From Chloroflexota bacterium (GTDB lineage: Bacteria > Chloroflexota > Anaerolineae > Caldilineales > Caldilineaceae): 30,119 nucleotides of DNA. The stretch is from assembly GCA_003577005.1 (NCBI GenBank), contig QEUW01000090.1:1-30119 (forward strand), written 5' to 3'. Positions 29,609-30,119 of this stretch are shown one piece after another. The notes beneath the pieces are model-generated. The model was given only the letters and a program-made list of their open reading frames with translations, made no database searches and was not told the origin of the DNA. Position numbers and translations under genes: made by a program. Position 1 is the stretch's first letter. Each line of letters begins with the position of its first letter.

Positions 29609-29866
29609 ATGCCACGAGAACGCAGTAGTACACAGGGGCCACCGTCGCCACTGGAGACCAGTCTAGAGGCGATGCTAGGGCAGTTGTTGACCTTTGAGAG
29701 GATTGCACGAGAGCAAGCACGACAGTTGAAGGAGGCCGGAGTTACCTTCGATGGCAGCGACCCACGAACCGAACTGATTGCAGCCGAGACCGCGGCGGGC
29801 TGCTGGCATCGCTGCGTTACCCTGCTGGCCGATGTGCTGAGACAGCGAAAGGGGCGCCGGCGATGA
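29609..29866 (+). CDS. Small helical protein of the integrated element
   Basis: An 85-residue protein of unknown function. It is mostly charged and helical (LETSLEAMLGQLLTFERIAR, then EQARQLKEAGVTFDGSDPRT and ELIAAETAAGCWHRCVTLLA), ending in a basic tail QRKGRRR. No transmembrane segment or catalytic motif is seen. A near-consensus GGAGGT lies 6 nt before the ATG at 29609; an in-frame ATG at 29588 falls in the terminator stem and is not chosen. Its TGA overlaps the ATG of the next gene, so the two are translationally coupled. Small paired genes like this are common in phages and islands. Confidence 0.65.
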   Translation: MPRERSSTQGPPSPLETSLEAMLGQLLTFERIAREQARQLKEAGVTFDGSDPRTELIAAETAAGCWHRCVTLLADVLRQRKGRRR

Positions 29867-30119
29867 TGCAGCGAGACAACCGGGGCCGGTTCACACCGGG
29901 CAACACGGTAAGTTATCAGGGCTGGGCCGGGCTGGTGCGCAAGCGGTTCAACGGCAGCGAGGCGACAGCGAAAGCCTACGTTGCCCAGCTCGGGCGCTAT
30001 GCCTACGCATCGATGTTTGACCGTTCCGCACGGACGCCCCTAATGCAATGGCGCTTTGAGAACTTCTTTGCGCACCCTGGCACGCCAGAACAGTTTGCAG
30101 CGCAGTTTGATTTTACGCT
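29863..30119 (+). CDS. Partial phage/island-type protein running off the window
   Basis: Open from ATG 29863 to the window end, 85 complete codons. It starts MMQRDNRGRFTPGNTVSYQG, where the GRFTPGN element is frequent at the N-terminus of phage packaging (small terminase-like) and homing-endonuclease-associated proteins. A tyrosine/tryptophan-rich helical part follows (WAGLVRKRFNGSEATAKAYV, then AQLGRYAYASMFDRSARTPL). The family cannot be fixed from this fragment. It overlaps the previous stop by the ATGA arrangement and belongs to the same integrated element. Confidence 0.55.
   Translation, partial: MMQRDNRGRFTPGNTVSYQGWAGLVRKRFNGSEATAKAYVAQLGRYAYASMFDRSARTPLMQWRFENFFAHPGTPEQFAAQFDFT

Overview
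The window looks like a chromosomal segment of a high-GC bacterium, most plausibly a member of the Chloroflexota (Caldilinea/Anaerolineae-like). This is an inference from the gene set: a very large MalT-type regulator ending in a bacterial transcriptional activator domain, a DUF5317-like membrane protein, an AmmeMemoRadiSam-B (Memo) protein, an F420/NADP-type oxidoreductase and many Shine-Dalgarno-led genes. No 16S or ribosomal protein gene is present to confirm it.

Layout. 1-350 holds the end of a MITE-like element and a 188-bp nested inverted repeat. 350-3167 (minus strand) carries a GrpB-DUF402 fusion, a small exported protein, a SPOUT RNA methyltransferase and a small Cys-rich protein. 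After a repeat-rich noncoding stretch, 3575-4426 (+) encodes a phytanoyl-CoA-dioxygenase-like oxygenase. It converges on a C39-peptidase-like/TPR exported protein that lies behind a SERCA-type Ca2+ ATPase (4438-8515, minus). Divergent from the pump are a thiolase and a MutT/MTH1-like Nudix gene broken by a -1 frameshift (8746-10429). Next come the 1087-residue MalT/BTAD regulator and a 24-bp-stem terminator (10570-14014).

14233-16558 is one of two places that look least described. A MITE with 8-bp target duplications sits just before a promoter with iterated TTTTGA..CC words. That promoter leads a tight four-gene unit: a 45-residue single-span peptide, a DUF5317-like membrane protein, a nitrile-hydratase-leader-like small protein and a soluble histidine kinase. 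16733-20215 (minus) holds SIMPL-domain, Memo and GNAT genes, with a complete copy of an IS6-like-ended MITE just upstream of memo.

The other is the minus-strand operon 26508-20392: a variant UbiA prenyltransferase, an 856-residue PEP-synthase-like dikinase without a PEP-barrel region, a BtaA-like (DUF3419) 3-amino-3-carboxypropyl transferase and a polytopic SEC59/VTE5-like CTP-dependent lipid-alcohol kinase. Together they suggest synthesis or salvage of an unusual isoprenoid or amino-acid-headed lipid. Palindromic repeats have invaded its gene junctions.

The right end has an F420/NADP oxidoreductase-like gene, a 42-bp perfect palindrome, a SlyD-type isomerase and tRNA-Val(UAC) with a consensus promoter and terminator. 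Immediately behind the tRNA is a decayed tyrosine integrase followed by two small translationally coupled accessory genes, the second running off the window. This is the left edge of an integrated element.
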